From an uncultured Paracoccaceae bacterium (GTDB lineage: Bacteria > Pseudomonadota > Alphaproteobacteria > Rhodobacterales > Rhodobacteraceae), in contig CANMFL010000007.1 in assembly GCA_947497185.1 (NCBI GenBank), forward strand, positions 124,281-186,474: DNA of 62,194 bases, written 5' to 3'. The stretch's first letter is position 1, and each line of letters begins with the position of its first letter. Shown here one piece after another: positions 59,479-62,194 of this stretch. Under the pieces are notes generated by a model, which had not been told where the DNA came from, did no database searches, and saw only the letters and a program-made list of their open reading frames with translations. Both the position numbers and the translations under genes were made by a program.

Positions 59479-61597
59479 TGCGGACATCGTGGCACGCGAC
59501 ACTAATCTGCCAGGCTTGCGGTTGGCGCTAGATGCCTCTGCGCTGACCACAGAACTGAACCTGCCGCCCATGAACCCGCTATACCTGCGCTACAAACCTC
59601 AGACGAGCTGCACCGCGGCGCTTGCCCCTGCGGGTGGCGGCATGGATGCGGTGGCGGTGATGGCCTACACATCCGAGCGCTACAAAGAGGTCCGCGCACG
59701 CGGTGAATGGCGCAATGGGTCCAACCCCGCAATTTACCACGACGCGGGATGTTTGGCCGTGGTCCCATTGAGCCGCGACCGTGATCTGAAAGGTGCACGT
59801 GTACTAACTGACGGGCAGCGCGGCGCGGCATTGCTGAAAAAGCTCACAGGCAGTGCAGATGGCATCCCGCATCTGTTGCGTTACAAGGTCGGGCGGCGGT
59901 TGGTTTTGCAGGTCGGAACATCACAGCCCGCGGCCTTGGTGAAGGCGTATAACAAGGCTGATTTCGCCGCCGCGTTAGAGGGTGCACGTGTCGGGCAAGC
60001 CTTAGGCAGTGCCCCGCTCTTGGGGAAGTCGCGGCGACATCAGTGCCTTGCGTGGCGCTGGCTGGACGGGGTGCCGTTGTGTCCGCAAACGCGTGATCTG
60101 AGTGCGTGGCGCACAGTTGGCAGAACGTTGGCGCGGATTCATCAGTCATCGCAAGAGGTCACAACGACGGTGACACGTGACGATGAACGCGCTGAATTGG
60201 CTGCATTGTCCGACGTCTTGCCGCAATATAGCGCAGATATAGCTGAGAAAGCGGCACCTTTGATCGCAGCCGTGACTGCTGGTCTCGCGGGCGTCGCAAA
60301 TACGCCCGCGCTGATCCACGGTGATTTCAGCGCAGACCAAGTGTTAATCCACGAGGGGCAAGCCACAATCATCGACTGGGACCGCGCCGCGATGGGCGAT
60401 CCGGCGCGTGACATCGGCAGTTTTCTGGCGCGGCTGGATGTGCAGATGTTGGATGGGGTGGATGTCGTCGGACTGGCTGATGCGTTTCGAGATGGCTATG
60501 CGGAAAGTAGCGGGCCTGCCAGTGATGGCGTCGCGTTGCAGCATGCAAGGGCGCTGCTCGCGCTGACCACCGAAGGATTTCGGCAACGACGCCCCGATTG
60601 GCAACAGCATGCACACCTGCTTTTGCAGCGCGTCGCCGCGATATTGTCCGATGATCCCGCAATGCCTGCCCTGACTGCGGCAATGGATCGGGGCGTGATG
60701 CTGCCGCTTTTGCAGCGTGAAATACCTAGTACAATCAATGATCTAGAGATTGATCTGGCGCGTCACAAAGCGGGGCGGCGCGCGCTTTTGCGGTATCGCG
60801 TTACAACTGATGATGGGACGCAGTGTGTCCTTGGCAAGTTGCGTGCAAAAGGCCCCGATACGCGGACACCTGTGCTTCACACAGCATTGCGTGCGCGAGG
60901 GTTGGACGCACAAGCGCCGCATTATGTGGGTGTGCCGCAGGTACGCGGCGTGATCGCAGCGCCAGCACTTTGGCTCCAAGACGAGGTGTCCGGTCGTTTG
61001 CTCACAACGCTTTTGCACCCCGATGGTGATACCAGCCCTGCAGCGCAAACCGGAGCAGCACTCGCCCGTCTGCATGCAGCAGAGGTGCAGGTTAAACGCA
61101 AATGGAGCATGGAAAATGAACAAGACGTTCTCACGCGTGCGCTTGCAACGGCCAGTGCGGCGCTACCCCAACAGGCTGTTAAAATTGACGAGATCGCAAA
61201 AGCTGCGGGTGAACTGATACAAATGTTGGGACCTGCCAAGACAACCGGCATTCACCGTGATTTTTATCCCGATCAGGTTATCATCGACGGCAAAAAAACG
61301 TGGCTGCTGGATCTGGATCTCTATGCAATGGGCGATCCGGCGATTGATGTGGCCAACTTTCTCGCCCATCTCGATGAACATGGGTTGCGACACTTTGACG
61401 ATGCCGCCGCGCTAAGCGCCCAAGCTGCTGCGTTCATTGCGGGATATGATGCGGTGTTGCCCAAAATGGACCACGACCGTGTCGCAGTGTTGCGCCTTGT
61501 CTCGCTCGCGCGTCACATCAACCTTAGCCGCATTATACCTGACCGTAGCCACACCACCCTTCCGTTGATTGAACACTGCACGAGATTGATCACTTAG
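59465..61597 (+). CDS. Double-domain aminoglycoside-phosphotransferase-like kinase
   Basis: 710 residues. Two APH/choline-kinase-type domains occur in a row. Domain 1 has ALIHGDFSADQVLI (His285) and IIDWDRAAMGDPARDIGSFLARLD; domain 2 has GIHRDFYPDQVII (His597) and LLDLDLYAMGDPAIDVANFLAHLD. The catalytic H-x-D is present in both; the usual magnesium Asn five residues after it is Gln in both. ATG at 59465 has AAAGGA upstream. It likely phosphorylates a sugar or amino alcohol in the operon's product, but it might instead be a pseudokinase pair. Confidence 0.82.
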   Translation: MLPNDADIVARDTNLPGLRLALDASALTTELNLPPMNPLYLRYKPQTSCTAALAPAGGGMDAVAVMAYTSERYKEVRARGEWRNGSNPAIYHDAGCLAVVPLSRDRDLKGARVLTDGQRGAALLKKLTGSADGIPHLLRYKVGRRLVLQVGTSQPAALVKAYNKADFAAALEGARVGQALGSAPLLGKSRRHQCLAWRWLDGVPLCPQTRDLSAWRTVGRTLARIHQSSQEVTTTVTRDDERAELAALSDVLPQYSADIAEKAAPLIAAVTAGLAGVANTPALIHGDFSADQVLIHEGQATIIDWDRAAMGDPARDIGSFLARLDVQMLDGVDVVGLADAFRDGYAESSGPASDGVALQHARALLALTTEGFRQRRPDWQQHAHLLLQRVAAILSDDPAMPALTAAMDRGVMLPLLQREIPSTINDLEIDLARHKAGRRALLRYRVTTDDGTQCVLGKLRAKGPDTRTPVLHTALRARGLDAQAPHYVGVPQVRGVIAAPALWLQDEVSGRLLTTLLHPDGDTSPAAQTGAALARLHAAEVQVKRKWSMENEQDVLTRALATASAALPQQAVKIDEIAKAAGELIQMLGPAKTTGIHRDFYPDQVIIDGKKTWLLDLDLYAMGDPAIDVANFLAHLDEHGLRHFDDAAALSAQAAAFIAGYDAVLPKMDHDRVAVLRLVSLARHINLSRIIPDRSHTTLPLIEHCTRLIT

Positions 61598-61694
61598 CCT
61601 GAAGGTCGACCACCTAATGCGCATATTAGCTAAGTTGATGTATCCCAGCATCGTATCTATCAATTTGCATACATCCGAAAAATGGAGCGGCCCA

Positions 61695-62101
61695 ATGTCT
61701 GATTTAGTTGTACCGGCACCAACGATGACGACTATTCCCGTAGTCTCCGGAGGCGCGTTCCCATTGCGCCGTGAGTATATTGCATCGGTCGCAATGACGC
61801 AGCGCATGCGATTGAAATGGGTCATGTTTATGGCTACACGCTGTCGCTGGACATGACCCGACGCGATTTGCAGGGCGAAATGAAAAAATCGCGTCGGTCT
61901 TGGGAAGTCGGCAAGGCTTCTGCGAACTCGGCGCCCATCGGGCCAATCCAAACGGTAGAGGTCGTCGGGCACCTTGATAACGATGTGATCATACTGAAAG
62001 TGAACGGAGACCTGCGCCAAGGAGGCGATCTCAACCAGTCAATCGGGAAGACACCAGAGATGATTTCGTGTCTGACGTCAGCACCCTCGGGACAGATTTA
62101 A
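61695..62101 (+). pseudogene. Decayed fumarylacetoacetate hydrolase-family gene
   Basis: The first frame reads MSDLVVPAP to FPLRRE, the start of an FAH-family protein. Near 61775 two extra bases shift the frame; in the second frame YCIGRNDAAHAIEMGH then VYGYTLSLDMTRRDLQ, APIGPI, LKVNGDLRQGGDLNQSIGKTPEMIS continue. Between MGH and VYGY about 60 residues of the family are missing, and the last part after MIS is replaced by CLTSAPSGQI and a stop. It has at least three lesions. Confidence 0.82.
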
Positions 62102-62153
62102 GGATTTGAACAAAGGAGGATTTCTGGTTCATCTTATCGATTAGGAGATCGAG

Positions 62154-62194
62154 ATGACGAAGAAGGCAATCACATCGAAAGACGCCGCTGACAA
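62154..62194 (+). CDS. Start of an unidentified gene cut by the window end
   Basis: ATG at 62154 has AGGAG seven bases upstream. The 13 visible codons encode MTKKAITSKDAAD. A transposase or other protein is possible; too little is seen to name it. Confidence 0.5.
   Translation, partial: MTKKAITSKDAAD

Noticed and set aside
1..62194. CRISPR arrays, tRNA or rRNA genes
   Set aside because: No spaced identical repeats, cloverleaf-like or rRNA-like sequence was recognised by eye; a covariance-model search was not possible here.

Overview
The window looks like a chromosomal segment of an alphaproteobacterium of the Rhodobacterales (Roseobacter-type marine bacteria). The case rests on gene content and sequence style: a TRAP dicarboxylate-type transporter, roseobacter-style heme uptake genes, an NsrR/Hmp pair, moderately high GC, many four-base start/stop overlaps and hairpins lacking strong T-tracts. 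No tRNA, rRNA or CRISPR array was seen. Genus assignment is not possible from this window alone.

Left part (1-10.8 kb): the end of a heme/iron ABC importer (hmuU fragment, hmuV), a YeiH-family membrane protein, a siderophore-interacting flavoprotein, a TonB-dependent receptor, UDP-glucose dehydrogenase, a large beta-barrel outer-membrane protein, and a DHA2 efflux pump divergent from its MarR regulator across a clear three-half-site operator. 11-19.7 kb: two OmpR-type two-component systems. One faces a secreted metallophosphoesterase. The other follows a redox/envelope gene group (glutaredoxin-MauE fusion, cytochrome c, small membrane protein, PepSY protein) with two matching palindromes upstream of two members. 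19.8-31 kb: a TRAP transporter with a short-chain dehydrogenase, an OmpA/YceI envelope group with a CxxCH protein, a PAS-PAS-GGDEF-EAL protein, a tandem universal stress protein and a Dabb protein. 31-33 kb: nsrR and hmp, divergent over two NsrR-type boxes. 33-38.8 kb: a zinc-type metal island (zntA, ZIP transporter, MerR regulator) that also holds two L,D-transpeptidases. One transpeptidase carries the same kind of 19-bp-spaced MerR promoter as zntA.

The stretch from about 39.1 to 51.3 kb is an accessory carbohydrate-use cassette. It holds a HAD phosphatase, FGGY kinase, broken sulfatase, BtpA/SgcQ protein, binding-protein ABC importer, amidase, DeoR regulator and intact sulfatase. It is bracketed by two oppositely oriented, outwardly truncated remnants of the same IS3-family element, so it resembles the fossil of a composite transposon. 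Its substrate is unknown; a sulfated and/or amide-bearing sugar derivative is an inference.

From 51.5 kb to 61.6 kb a two-component system is divergent from a tightly overlapping five-gene operon: a MurG/COG4671-like glycosyltransferase, two GT4 glycosyltransferases, an MsbA-type ABC exporter and a protein with two aminoglycoside-phosphotransferase-like kinase domains. Four roughly 11-bp-spaced direct repeats lie in the shared promoter region. This operon looks like a self-contained system for making and exporting a glycoconjugate. It is the best candidate here for something undescribed. The right edge holds a decayed fumarylacetoacetate hydrolase-family gene and the first codons of another gene.
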